Below, one piece after another: positions 9,360 to 17,469 of a stretch of 64,000 nucleotides of DNA. Made by a program: the position numbers and the translations under genes. This stretch comes from Elusimicrobiota bacterium (GTDB lineage: Bacteria; Elusimicrobiota; Elusimicrobia; UBA1565; UBA9628), in the NCBI GenBank assembly GCA_016212855.1, contig JACRDP010000029.1, positions 124,001 to 188,000 on the forward strand. The letters are read 5' to 3'. Numbering within the stretch: position 1 is the stretch's first letter; every line of letters starts with the position of its first letter. The notes under the pieces were generated by a model. That model did not search any database. It had not been told where the DNA came from and saw only the letters and a list, made by a program, of their open reading frames with translations.

Positions 9360-9977
9360 ATGACCGCCAAGGTGAAATCGGTGATGACCGTCGCCTCCGA
9401 GGCCCTCGAGTCCGCAGCGGGCTACGCCCTGCTCGTGATCGGGATTTATACCGCGGTGTTCGTCGACGTCACCGGAGGGGGCTCCCTCTGGAACAATATG
9501 CGGCATCTGAAGGAGGACGCTTCGGCGGGCATCGAGTCCCCGAACGCCGTCCGCGTGATCAAGGTCCCGGTGCAGGCCGAGGCCGAGCCGGAGCATCAGG
9601 ACCGCATCCTCGCGGTCTTCGACACCCAGCCCAAGACAGGGGAAGTCGCCGCGGTCTATCAGCCCGCCGAGGCGGGTGTGACCCGTCCTTCCGCCGCTTT
9701 CACCGACACTCCCGCCGATCCGAACTCGGGCGCGACCTGGAAGCGCGGCATCAAGGGGAACATGCGGACCTTCACCGTCTACGGGAAAGGCGAGCAGACG
9801 AGCTCGGCCGTCGCCAGCCGCTCCGCCGCCGCGCCCATCGAGCCGACCGTCGCGGCCGTCGCCGGCACACCGGCGAGCGCCTCCGCCACGGCTCCCGCGG
9901 CGGCCCGTCCGGGCATGAGCTCGCGCCTGTCGCGCGGCGCGCTGTCGGCCTCTGAAACCTCGCGCAACGTGCGCTGA
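9360..9977 (+). CDS. Hypothetical single-pass membrane protein
   Basis: 205 residues. The N-terminus is an amphipathic helix followed by one hydrophobic segment (about 18-36, SAAGYALLVIGIYTAVFV). The rest is hydrophilic, and the last 70 residues are Ala/Ser/Pro/Thr-rich and likely disordered. No domain is recognised. It has its own promoter with the -10 box 6 bases before ATG, and it ends 3 bases before the convergent gene at 9981. Confidence 0.6.
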   Translation: MTAKVKSVMTVASEALESAAGYALLVIGIYTAVFVDVTGGGSLWNNMRHLKEDASAGIESPNAVRVIKVPVQAEAEPEHQDRILAVFDTQPKTGEVAAVYQPAEAGVTRPSAAFTDTPADPNSGATWKRGIKGNMRTFTVYGKGEQTSSAVASRSAAAPIEPTVAAVAGTPASASATAPAAARPGMSSRLSRGALSASETSRNVR

Positions 9978-9980
9978 GCG

Positions 9981-10244
9981 TTACTTCGCGGGCGGAACGA
10001 ACGGCGAGGCGAAATCCTTCCCGGTGATCGCCACGGACTTCACCGTCGCGGCGGGAAAGGTCAGGCGATCGTCCTTGTCCTTCGGGATGATCTCGATATA
10101 CGCCTCGCCCTTCACCGGCGCGAGCTCCCGGTTGAACAGGAAGCCCTCGATCGTCTTGCCGTCCGTGAAGGTCACGGTCACGTGGCCGCGAAAGTCGAAG
10201 GCCTCGTCGATCTGCGCGGCCACTTCTTTGGAAACGGCGCTCAT
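9981..10244 (-). CDS. Small Sm-like beta-barrel protein downstream of alaS
   Basis: 87 residues, starting at the ATG that lies 2 bases after the alaS stop. After a short helix (KEVAAQIDEAFDF) the sequence alternates as a small beta barrel: RGHVTVTFTDGKTIEGFLFN, then AYIEIIPKDKDDRLTFPAATVKSVAIT. The G-x-V-T-V-x-F-x-D-G pattern resembles LSm/Hfq-type folds, but no RNA-binding signature can be claimed. Its tight coupling to alaS suggests co-expression with translation genes. The function is unknown. Confidence 0.65.
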   Translation of the reverse strand: MSAVSKEVAAQIDEAFDFRGHVTVTFTDGKTIEGFLFNRELAPVKGEAYIEIIPKDKDDRLTFPAATVKSVAITGKDFASPFVPPAK

Positions 10245-10246
10245 GA

Positions 10247-12838
10247 TTATCCCTTGATGGCGGCCGTCAGGCTCGCCACGACGTCGTCCCAACTCTTGTC
10301 CGCCGCTCCGCCCTGCGCGAAGTCGGCGCGTCCGCCGGCCGAGCCTTCGTTTTGGGCGGCGAAACTCTTGGCGATCTTGGCGGCGTCCACGCCCTTGCCG
10401 GCCAGGTCCGCGGTGGCCGCGAGCACGAACGAGAGTTTGCCGTTGCCCGGCGTCGCCAGGAACACGAGCCCCGAGCCGACCTCGCCCTTGATCTTGTCGG
10501 AGAGGCCGCGCAGGCTCGTGGGGTCGGCGCCGTCCAGGCGCTGAAGCACGAGCTTCACGCCGCCGATTTCCACCGTTTGCTTCCCGGCGTCTGCCTGGGC
10601 GGCCAACTTGGCGGATTTGAGCTGTCCCAGCTTGTTCTCCAGAGCCTTCGCGCCCTCGGACGCGTCGGCCTTGCCGCCGAGCTTCACGATCTCGGCCACG
10701 AGCGCCGCGGCTTTGGCGCCCGCGTGCTTCTCGGCCTCGAGCTTCGCGGCGTGGACGGCGGCCGCGTGCTCCTCGACGGCCTTGCCGGCGATCGCCTCGA
10801 TTCGGCGCACGCCGGAGGACGCGGAGGACTCCTTCACGATCTTGAAGGCGAGAATCTCAGACGTGTTGCCGACGTGGGTGCCGCCGCACAGTTCGAGGCT
10901 GAAGCGGTCCTTCGGGTCCTTCCAGGCCTTGGGGCCGATGAGCAGGAAGCGCGGATCGGAGCCGTAGTCCTCGCCGAGAAGCGTGGTCGCGCCGAAGTCG
11001 GCGACCTTGGAGACGGGGTGGCACTGGGCGACGACGGGATGCGCGGCCGCAATCTCGTCGTTGACGATCTTCTCGATCTTGGCGAGCTCGTCCGGAGCGA
11101 TCGCCTTGGCGTGGGTGAAGTCGAAGCGCAGCTTGTCGGGGCCTACGTAGGAGCCGGCCTGGCGAATGGTTCCTCCCAACACTCTTTTCAAAGCCTCGTT
11201 CATGAGGTGCGTCGCGGTGTGGTGCGGTTTGATCCGGGCGCGACGCTCGGCGTCCACGCGCAGAATGACCTCGGTTCCCATCGGGAGGGTCGTGGATCCT
11301 TCCAGGAGATGCACAAATATGTCGTTTTGTTTTTGTGTATCGAGTACTCGTGCAAGGACGGTCCGCCCGTCGGCCGAAACAATGTCACCCGAGTCTCCAA
11401 CCTGGCCGCCGCCCTCAGCGTAGAAGCTCGTCTTATCGAAGGCGGCCATTCCCACCGCGGAGGCCACGACCTTGGCCTTGGTCTCGTCCGAGGTATAGCC
11501 GACGAATTCCGTCTTCGGCGCCGTCGACACGAGCGCCGTCAAATTCTTTTCGCCGGAGCCTTTCCACGAGGCGCGCGCGATTTCGACGGCTTTCTCCGAC
11601 GCGGCCTTGAAGCCCGCGTCGTCGACGGAGACGCCCTGCTGGCCGGCGATCTCCTTCGTCATCTCGAGCGGAAACCCGAACGTCTCGTACAGCCGGAACG
11701 CGGCCTCGCCCGAGAGCGTCTTGCCGGACTTTTCCAGCGCCTTCTTGAGCTCGCCCTCGCCCGCGTGGAGCGTCTCGAGGAACTTGGCCTCTTCCGTCTT
11801 CATGACGGCCTGCACCTGCTGGGACGCCGCGCGCAGCTCGGGATAGCCCGGCGCGAAGATCTCGATGGCCTCGGGGACCAGGAAATGCAGGAACGGCCGG
11901 TCAAAGCCCATGAGCTGGCCGTAGCGCGCCGCGCGGCGCACGAGGCGGCGCAGGACGTAACCGCGCTCGACGTTCGAGGGGATGATGCCCTCGCTCATGA
12001 GCATGGTCGCCGCGCGCGCATGGTCGGCGATGACGCGGAAGCCGAGGGCGTTCTTCGGGTCCTTCGGGTCGGCGCCGGTGATCTCGGCCGCTTTCGCGAC
12101 GATCGAGGAGAAGAGATCGGTCTGGAAGGGAGACTTGGTCCCCTGCGCGCAGAAGGCGAGGCGCTCGAGGCCCATGCCGGTGTCGATGCACGGCCGTGCG
12201 AGCGGCTTCAGGCTCCCGTCGGGCTGGCGGTCGAAGCCGGTGAAGACCAGGTTCCAAATCTCGATATAGCGGTCGCCGTCGCCGCCGACGAAGTCGTCTT
12301 TGCCCGAGTCGAATTCGGGGCCGAGGTCGTAGTAGATCTCGGAGCAGGGCCCGCACGGTCCCGTCGGCCCCATGTTCCAGAAATTGGTGTCCTCGCCGAG
12401 GCGGACGGCGGCGTTGGGCGCGCCGACCTTTTTCCAGAGCTCGACGGCCTCGTTGTCTTCCTTAAACACCGTCGGGTGGAGGCGCTTGGGATCGAGGCCG
12501 ACGTCCTTGACGAGATACTCCCACGCCCAGGCGACGGCTTCCTTCTTGAAATAATCGCCGAACGAGAAATTGCCGAGCATCTCGAAGAACGTCATGTGGC
12601 GCAAGGTCGTGCCGACGCGCTCGATGTCCGTCGTGCGGAAGCACTTCTGCGAGGACGTCGCGCGCTTGAGGTCGGTTTTGAGCTGCAGGAAGTACGGCTT
12701 GAAGGGCACCATGCCGGCGGAGTTGAACATCAAGGTCGCGTCGCCCTGGGGGACGATCGGGGCGGAGGCCTTGAGGGTGTGGCCGTTCTTGACGAAGAAG
12801 TCGAGATAGCCGGAACGGAGCTGCGAGCTTGTCTTCAT
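10247..12838 (-). CDS. alaS: Alanyl-tRNA synthetase
   Basis: 863 residues, close to the usual 870-880. It charges tRNA-Ala in the cytoplasm. The N-terminal class II catalytic domain begins SGYLDFFVKNGHT and contains APIVPQGDATLMFNSAGM and TGPCGPCSEIYYD. The editing domain has the zinc ligands HHTATH (around residue 540) and CGGTH (around residue 651). The C-terminal DHHA1-type end reads GGRADFAQGG. The ATG at 12838 was chosen because the protein begins as known AlaRS sequences do; the open frame upstream is only a shadow of the divergent gene. It is followed after 2 bases by a small Sm-like protein gene. Confidence 0.97.
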   Translation of the reverse strand: MKTSSQLRSGYLDFFVKNGHTLKASAPIVPQGDATLMFNSAGMVPFKPYFLQLKTDLKRATSSQKCFRTTDIERVGTTLRHMTFFEMLGNFSFGDYFKKEAVAWAWEYLVKDVGLDPKRLHPTVFKEDNEAVELWKKVGAPNAAVRLGEDTNFWNMGPTGPCGPCSEIYYDLGPEFDSGKDDFVGGDGDRYIEIWNLVFTGFDRQPDGSLKPLARPCIDTGMGLERLAFCAQGTKSPFQTDLFSSIVAKAAEITGADPKDPKNALGFRVIADHARAATMLMSEGIIPSNVERGYVLRRLVRRAARYGQLMGFDRPFLHFLVPEAIEIFAPGYPELRAASQQVQAVMKTEEAKFLETLHAGEGELKKALEKSGKTLSGEAAFRLYETFGFPLEMTKEIAGQQGVSVDDAGFKAASEKAVEIARASWKGSGEKNLTALVSTAPKTEFVGYTSDETKAKVVASAVGMAAFDKTSFYAEGGGQVGDSGDIVSADGRTVLARVLDTQKQNDIFVHLLEGSTTLPMGTEVILRVDAERRARIKPHHTATHLMNEALKRVLGGTIRQAGSYVGPDKLRFDFTHAKAIAPDELAKIEKIVNDEIAAAHPVVAQCHPVSKVADFGATTLLGEDYGSDPRFLLIGPKAWKDPKDRFSLELCGGTHVGNTSEILAFKIVKESSASSGVRRIEAIAGKAVEEHAAAVHAAKLEAEKHAGAKAAALVAEIVKLGGKADASEGAKALENKLGQLKSAKLAAQADAGKQTVEIGGVKLVLQRLDGADPTSLRGLSDKIKGEVGSGLVFLATPGNGKLSFVLAATADLAGKGVDAAKIAKSFAAQNEGSAGGRADFAQGGAADKSWDDVVASLTAAIKG

Positions 12839-12880
12839 GGTGAGGGCCCTGATTATAGCTAACCGCACGAGTGTTATACT

Positions 12881-12922
12881 GTTATCCCCAACGCTTCCAA
12901 CGTTGGAAGCGCGGGGGATAAC
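12881..12922. promoter_or_regulatory. 42-bp interrupted inverted repeat between alaS and the hydrolase gene
   Basis: GTTATCCCC (12881-12889) and GGGGATAAC (12914-12922) are perfect complements flanking an 18-bp perfect palindrome GCTTCCAACGTTGGAAGC (12893-12910), separated by 3 bases on each side. It lies 4 bases before the ATG of the plus-strand gene and just downstream of a TATACT (12875-12880) that could be its -10. It could be a nested operator or a hairpin that occludes the start region in the mRNA. Confidence 0.55.
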
Positions 12923-12926
12923 TCCA

Positions 12927-13655
12927 ATGACTCTTCCCGGCTTCGAGCGTTTCGACTTCACGGAAGGCGGTGTGACGAAGTCCGTGTATCGCGCCGGATC
13001 TGGACCCGCCGTCGTTCTGATCCACGAACTTCCCGGCATGGTTCCCGAGTGCGTCGAGCTGGGGCGAAAGATCGCCGCCGAAGGCTATGCCGTCTATATG
13101 CCTTTGCTGTTCGGCGAACCGATGCAGAACTACGGCACCACGCCGCTGTTCTGGCCGTGCGTATGGAAGGAGTTCTCGGTGCTCTCGACCAAGGGCAAAA
13201 GCCCCGCGGCCGATTGGCTGCGCGCGCTGTCGCGCAAGGCCTTCGCCGAGCGCGGCGGCAAGGGCGTCGCGGCGATCGGCATGTGCTTCACCGGACGCTT
13301 CGCGCTCTCGCTGATGATGGACAAGGAACTGATCGCGCCCGTGATCTGCCAGCCCGGCGGCGGCTGGAAGGACTCGGCGCTCGGCATTCCCGACGAGGAG
13401 TGGGACAACGCGAAGGCCCGGTCGAAGGCGGAGAAGATCCCGGTGCTCGGCTTCCGCTTCTCGAACGACTTCCTGTGCAAGTCCGCGCGCTTCGACACGC
13501 TGAAGGAAGGCCTCGGCGCGAATTTCCGCGAGGTCGTCGTGCCGGGGAAGAAGCACTCGGTCCTGACCTTGCACTTCAAAGATCTGAGCCCCGCGGACCA
13601 GACGCGCGTCTGGGGCGAGCTGAAGGGCTTCTTGAGCGAACGGCTCAAGTCTTGA
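12927..13655 (+). CDS. Dienelactone hydrolase-family alpha/beta hydrolase
   Basis: 242 residues. The fold starts with VVLIHELPGMVPECVELG and AAEGYAVYMPLLFGEP. The nucleophile elbow is GMCFTGRFAL, giving Cys120 as the nucleophile, as in dienelactone hydrolases rather than the Ser of most alpha/beta hydrolases. A conserved His is likely the KKHS near residue 213. The family hydrolyses enol-lactones and related esters; the real substrate is unknown. The ATG at 12927 follows the inverted repeat; residues further upstream belong to the intergenic region. The stop overlaps the next gene as TTGA. Confidence 0.85.
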   Translation: MTLPGFERFDFTEGGVTKSVYRAGSGPAVVLIHELPGMVPECVELGRKIAAEGYAVYMPLLFGEPMQNYGTTPLFWPCVWKEFSVLSTKGKSPAADWLRALSRKAFAERGGKGVAAIGMCFTGRFALSLMMDKELIAPVICQPGGGWKDSALGIPDEEWDNAKARSKAEKIPVLGFRFSNDFLCKSARFDTLKEGLGANFREVVVPGKKHSVLTLHFKDLSPADQTRVWGELKGFLSERLKS

Positions 13656-14836
13656 AGGCCTTCGACGCGGTCATCCTCGGCTCCGGCGGCGCGGGGCTGA
13701 TGTGCGCGCTGACCGCGGCCAAACGCGGCAAGACCGTCGCCGTGCTCGATCACGCGGCCAAGCCGGGCGGCAAGCTCATCATCTCGGGCGGCGGGCGCTG
13801 TAACTTCACCAACCGCGAGGTCTCGGCGGAGAATTTCGTCTCGGAGAACGAGCACTTCGCCAAGTCCGCCCTCTCGCGCTACACGCCCCAGGATTTCATC
13901 GAGCTCGTGGAGAGCCACGGCATCGCCTATCACGAGCGCAAGCACGGGCAGCTGTTCTGCGACGCGTCGGCTCAGCAAATCATCGATCTGCTGGTCGGTG
14001 ACTGCGTGAAGGCCGGAGCACAGATTCTTCAGAAGCATAAAATCCGAAAGGCGGAGAAAACAAACGACGGGTATCTCGTCACGACGGATCAGGGCGGCTT
14101 TACGGCGACCAAACTTGTCGTGGCGACCGGAGGATTGTCCTTCCCCAAGTTCGGAGCGACAAGTATCGGCTACGACATCGCCAAGCAGTTCGGCCTGAAG
14201 CTCACCGAGCTGGCCCCCGCGCTCGACGGCTTCGTGTTCGGCGCGGAGGACAAGAAGCGCCTCGACGGCTTTTCCGGCATCGCGCTCGACGCCAAGATGA
14301 CGACGAACGGAATTTCTTTCCGGGAGAACCTGCTCTTCACGCACGCCGGCTTCAGCGGTCCGGTTGCGCTGCAGGCGTCGCTCCACTGGCGTCCCGGCGA
14401 CGAGGTCCGCATCAACTTCGTGCCCGCGATGACGCGCGACGAGCTCATGGAGTGGTTCTCGTCAAGGAAGGGCAACAAGCTCGAGATCAAAAATCAGATG
14501 GCCTCGTTCGTGCCCAAGCGGCTCGCGGAGCGTTTCTGCGATCTCTACCTGCCCGAGAACTTCGACATGGGCAACTTCCCGAAGGCCCGGCTCGCCGCGT
14601 TCTGCGAGCAGCTTCAGGACTGGCGCTTTCTGCCCGCCGGCACCGTCGGCTACGGCAAGGCCGAGGTCACGCGCGGCGGCGTGGACACCAACGAGCTCTC
14701 ATCGAAGACGATGGAGGCCAAGAAGGCGCCCGGCCTTTACTTCATCGGCGAGGTCGTGGACGTGACCGGCTGGCTCGGCGGCTTCAACTACCAATGGGCC
14801 TGGGCGTCGGGCAAGGCCGCCGGCGAAGCGCTATAG
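13652..14836 (+). CDS. BaiN/HI0933-family NAD(P)/FAD flavoprotein
   Basis: 394 residues starting with TTG, which overlaps the stop of the hydrolase gene (TTGA). The first residues, FDAVILGSGGAGLMCA, form the FAD-binding GxGxxG fold, followed by the family hallmark KLIISGGGRCNFTN. Later motifs are VVATGGLSFPKFGATSIGY, LFTHAGFSGP and the C-terminal GLYFIGEVVDVTGWLGGFN that closes on the flavin. The family includes BaiN of bile acid metabolism and HI0933-type proteins of unresolved substrate. The longer open frame upstream runs inside the hydrolase gene and is a shadow. Translational coupling suggests the two enzymes work on related substrates, which is inference. Confidence 0.88.
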   Translation: MKAFDAVILGSGGAGLMCALTAAKRGKTVAVLDHAAKPGGKLIISGGGRCNFTNREVSAENFVSENEHFAKSALSRYTPQDFIELVESHGIAYHERKHGQLFCDASAQQIIDLLVGDCVKAGAQILQKHKIRKAEKTNDGYLVTTDQGGFTATKLVVATGGLSFPKFGATSIGYDIAKQFGLKLTELAPALDGFVFGAEDKKRLDGFSGIALDAKMTTNGISFRENLLFTHAGFSGPVALQASLHWRPGDEVRINFVPAMTRDELMEWFSSRKGNKLEIKNQMASFVPKRLAERFCDLYLPENFDMGNFPKARLAAFCEQLQDWRFLPAGTVGYGKAEVTRGGVDTNELSSKTMEAKKAPGLYFIGEVVDVTGWLGGFNYQWAWASGKAAGEAL

Positions 14837-14840
14837 GCCG

Positions 14841-15344
14841 TCAGGCCTTGGCGTGGCACTTCTTGAACTTCTTGCCGGAGCCGCAATGGCAGGGATCGTT
14901 GCGGCCGACGTCGGGGCCGGTGTTGACCACGGTGTCGGGCTTGGGGGACTTGCCGTCGACGAACAGCCAGGTCGTCCCTTCTTTGCGGAAGGTCGCGATC
15001 TCGTGGTGTTCGTAGTCCTTGCCGGCCTGGGCGAAGCCGGCGATGAAGCTGACGATCCCGGTCGTGTCGGAGGGGGAGCCGCCCTTGGTGGCGACGACGT
15101 GCAGGCCCTTCCAGGTCGAGTCCTTGGCCCATTTCTCGGAAGCCTTGCGGTCGAAGTCGGCGCGGCTCTCGGGCGCGTGCGTCTTCTCGATGAAGTCGAT
15201 CTTGCCGGTCGCGTAGCTCGAGTAGCGCGCGCGCATCAGCGCCTCGGCGGTCGGCGCGGCGGCCTTGCCGGAAATATAAGGCTCGCAGCAGGCGGCGAAC
15301 TGTTTCTTGCTTCCGCAGGGGCAGTCGGTGGCGATCGCGTTCAT
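14841..15344 (-). CDS. YchJ/UPF0225-family protein with SEC-C zinc motifs
   Basis: 167 residues. It carries a Cys-rich SEC-C-like motif at each end: [13 protein letters not shown] near residue 8, and [16 protein letters not shown] at the C-terminus. The middle has the NTF2-like YchJ core, with [19 protein letters not shown] and [13 protein letters not shown] motifs bind zinc and occur at the end of SecA and in several accessory proteins; the YchJ role is unknown. It ends 4 bases from the convergent flavoprotein gene. Its promoter appears to borrow a -35 from the neighbouring inverted repeat. Confidence 0.9.
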   Translation of the reverse strand: MNAIATDCPCGSKKQFAACCEPYISGKAAAPTAEALMRARYSSYATGKIDFIEKTHAPESRADFDRKASEKWAKDSTWKGLHVVATKGGSPSDTTGIVSFIAGFAQAGKDYEHHEIATFRKEGTTWLFVDGKSPKPDTVVNTGPDVGRNDPCHCGSGKKFKKCHAKA

Positions 15345-15350
15345 CCGGGG

Positions 15351-15379
15351 ATTTTAACACATTCGCCGATTGGTGTCAG
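15351..15379 (-). promoter_or_regulatory. Promoter of the YchJ-like gene, -35 inside an inverted-repeat element
   Basis: On the minus strand CTGACA (15374-15379), a 17-base spacer and TAAAAT (15351-15356), then 6 bases to the ATG at 15344. The -35 lies in the outer arm of the 81-bp inverted repeat at 15370-15450. Confidence 0.5.
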
Positions 15380-15450
15380 GCCGGTCGATTTTTCGATTCT
15401 CTATGGACCGGAATCGCGGAGAATCGGAAAATCGACCGGCCTGACACCAA
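15370..15450. repeat. 81-bp near-perfect inverted repeat, REP/MITE-like
   Basis: The left arm 15370-15401 starts TTGGTGTCAGGCCGGTCG; the right arm 15419-15450 ends CGACCGGCCTGACACCAA. The 32-base arms differ at one position and are separated by a 17-base loop. It is intergenic, between the YchJ-like gene and the stop of the HD-domain gene. The terminal TTGG-GTC-G pattern resembles the shorter TTGGGGTCTGACCCC hairpin at 24775-24789. A non-autonomous mobile element or REP-type palindrome is likely; it could also end transcription from the HD gene. Confidence 0.75.
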
Positions 15451-15452
15451 GA

Positions 15453-17357
15453 TCAGCGGAGGTCGCGTTCGGGGATGCCGCCGAGGATGAGCCACTTCTT
15501 CAGCGACTCGATGTAGGCAGCGTCGGAGCGGACGCCGGCCCGGCTTTGGCGGTAGCCGTCGATCTTCCAGAGGTTGTCCGAGCGGGTGATGTAGAAGGCG
15601 ATGGTGTGGCTCTGGATGTCGGGATCGCGGCTGGCGTAGCCGCGCAGGAAGCGGTCGCCGGCGAAGTCGGCGTACAGGAAGACGCCGTCGCGGGAGACTT
15701 CTTCGACGGACTTGCCGCTGCGCGTGCTCATGGCGGAGGCGACGCCGCGCATCAAGGTTCCCGCCTCGTTGTTGGGGTAGCGCACGACGGCGCGTGCGAG
15801 CTCGTCGGCCGTCAAAGCCATCGAGACCTGGTGCTCGAACTGGTCGGAGGGAATGCCCGCGTGCTCGAGCAGGCCGCGACGGACGATGACGTCCTCGACG
15901 GCGGCGACGGTCATCTTGTGCTCGGTCGCGAGGCGGATGATCATCGCGGCGTGGCGTTTTAGCTGCGGCCGCAAGGCCGCGGCGACCTGAGCCTGGAGCG
16001 AGGACTTCTCGGGAACGATCGAGGAGCGGACGGCGGCGGCGCGGGGCGAGTCGTGAGGGATGCCTTTTTCGTCAAGCCAGTCGCCCAGGAGCGAATCGGC
16101 CTCCCGCTCGGTGGGCGCGCGCTTGCCCATGATGCCCGCGATGAAGCGGCGGGCCTCGGCGAGATCGGGGCTGACGGGAGGCGCGCGCGCCGGCGCGGGC
16201 GCTTCGGCGCCCGCCCAGGCTTCCGGGGTCTGGCGCTTCTCGAAGTAGGCGCGCACGCCGTCGAAGTTCGCGGCCTGTTCGGCGGGAAGCAAGGCGAAGA
16301 GGGGGTTCTGCTTGAGGACGGTCAGGAATTTGTAGCTGCCCGCCAGGATGACCTCGTTGCTCGGACCCGGGCCCTTGCCGATGGCCTCAAGCTGGGCGCG
16401 GATTTCGACCGCGAGGCCCTCGACGCGCCGACGCGCGTCGGCCAGCGAGCCGACATAAGTGGAGGACTGGTCGGCGAAGGCAAGGCGTTTACCCCAGTTG
16501 AGGCCCCACTCGGGCTCGCTGGGGAAGGCTTCCTTGGCGGCCTTGGAGAAGGCGTCCTGCTTGGCCTGCATCTGGATGGGATCGGGGCTGAAGTCGGTGG
16601 CCATGATGAGGGCCTTGACCTGCGCGGCGGTGAAGCCATAGCGCGAGCCGAAGTCCACGAGCAAAGCGCGAGCCTCGTCGTTCTTGTCCAGGTGCTCGAG
16701 CGTGGCGGCCACGCGCGCGGGCGTGTTCGGGCTGCGTTCCGGGTCGACGTCGTGGAGCGCGCCGGAGACGATGAGCAGAATCTTCTTTTCAGCGGAAAGA
16801 CTTTGGTCGGAGACGATGCGCGCGGTCAGGTCAGCGACTTCGTGCGAGTGGCCGAGGCCGTGGTAAATTTTGTCCTGGTCGCCGGGGTGGCGTTCCGACA
16901 GGAAGGACTGCAGCCGGCCGGCGAGCTCGGGGGCGACTCCGAGCTTCACCAAGGCCTGGACGAAGAAGGGCGGGCCCCCGGGAGGGGCCGGGGCGGCGGC
17001 CGCGGAGCCGCTCGGGGGGGTCTTCGGCGGCGTCGCGGCGGCCTTGAGCGCGGGCTTGTCCTCGATGGCGGCCGCGGGCGTTTTGGCGGGCGACAGTGCG
17101 GACGGGACCAGACCCTGATTAAGCGAGGCGGCCGGCGGCGCCAGGGTCGGGGCGAGGGACGGCGAGAGCGAAAGAGGGGAAACGGAACTGTTCAGCGCCC
17201 CGACCGGCGTGATTCCGCCCGAATTAAGCGAAGATCCGACCTGTCCGGAGCCGGCGTTCGCCGCGTCTCCCGCGACGCCCGTCTTGATCTGGGCGCCGGC
17301 CGGGAGGGCCAGGGCAATTAAGGTAAGAACCTGCGGTAGGAGTCGAGGGGCCCGCAT
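15453..17357 (-). CDS. Secreted protein with HD-type phosphohydrolase domain
   Basis: 634 residues. The signal peptide (1-22, ends PAGAQ) is followed by about 110 Ser/Pro/Ala-rich residues. An HD domain spans about 165-260: GLGHSHEVADL, then ALHDVD with His202-Asp203, then ATDFSPD. These give the H...HD...D metal ligands of the superfamily. The C-terminal 300 residues are mostly helical, ending in an SNTF2-like segment with IAFYITRSDNLWKIDGYR. HD domains usually act on nucleotides or phosphoesters in the cytoplasm, so export is unusual. The ATG at 17357 is fixed by the signal peptide and by a TTGACA/TACACT promoter 7 bases upstream. Confidence 0.72.
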   Translation of the reverse strand: MRAPRLLPQVLTLIALALPAGAQIKTGVAGDAANAGSGQVGSSLNSGGITPVGALNSSVSPLSLSPSLAPTLAPPAASLNQGLVPSALSPAKTPAAAIEDKPALKAAATPPKTPPSGSAAAAPAPPGGPPFFVQALVKLGVAPELAGRLQSFLSERHPGDQDKIYHGLGHSHEVADLTARIVSDQSLSAEKKILLIVSGALHDVDPERSPNTPARVAATLEHLDKNDEARALLVDFGSRYGFTAAQVKALIMATDFSPDPIQMQAKQDAFSKAAKEAFPSEPEWGLNWGKRLAFADQSSTYVGSLADARRRVEGLAVEIRAQLEAIGKGPGPSNEVILAGSYKFLTVLKQNPLFALLPAEQAANFDGVRAYFEKRQTPEAWAGAEAPAPARAPPVSPDLAEARRFIAGIMGKRAPTEREADSLLGDWLDEKGIPHDSPRAAAVRSSIVPEKSSLQAQVAAALRPQLKRHAAMIIRLATEHKMTVAAVEDVIVRRGLLEHAGIPSDQFEHQVSMALTADELARAVVRYPNNEAGTLMRGVASAMSTRSGKSVEEVSRDGVFLYADFAGDRFLRGYASRDPDIQSHTIAFYITRSDNLWKIDGYRQSRAGVRSDAAYIESLKKWLILGGIPERDLR

Positions 17358-17364
17358 ACTCAGG

Positions 17365-17393
17365 AGTGTAAGCCCGCCGACTGGGCCTGTCAA
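17365..17393 (-). promoter_or_regulatory. Strong promoter of the secreted HD gene, leaderless
   Basis: On the minus strand TTGACA (17388-17393), 17-base spacer, TACACT (17365-17370), and ATG after 7 bases. It is back to back with the plus-strand promoter at 17425. Confidence 0.7.
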
Positions 17394-17424
17394 GGGGTCC
17401 CCCGGATTGTTCATCAAAGTTGTG

Positions 17425-17453
17425 TTGACAGGTTTGAGGGAGTCTGTTATAAC
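17425..17453 (+). promoter_or_regulatory. Strong promoter of the M23-bactofilin operon
   Basis: TTGACA (17425-17430), 17-base spacer and TATAAC (17448-17453). The ATG at 17470 leaves a leader of about 10 nt. It probably drives the whole plus-strand operon to 23717. Confidence 0.75.
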
Positions 17454-17469
17454 ATCTCCGACGACGAAG

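Noticed and set aside
10352-12862. 836-residue plus-strand open frame opposite alaS
   Set aside because: Arg/Leu/Gly-rich, without motifs; it mirrors a highly conserved AlaRS gene and arises from high GC at third positions.
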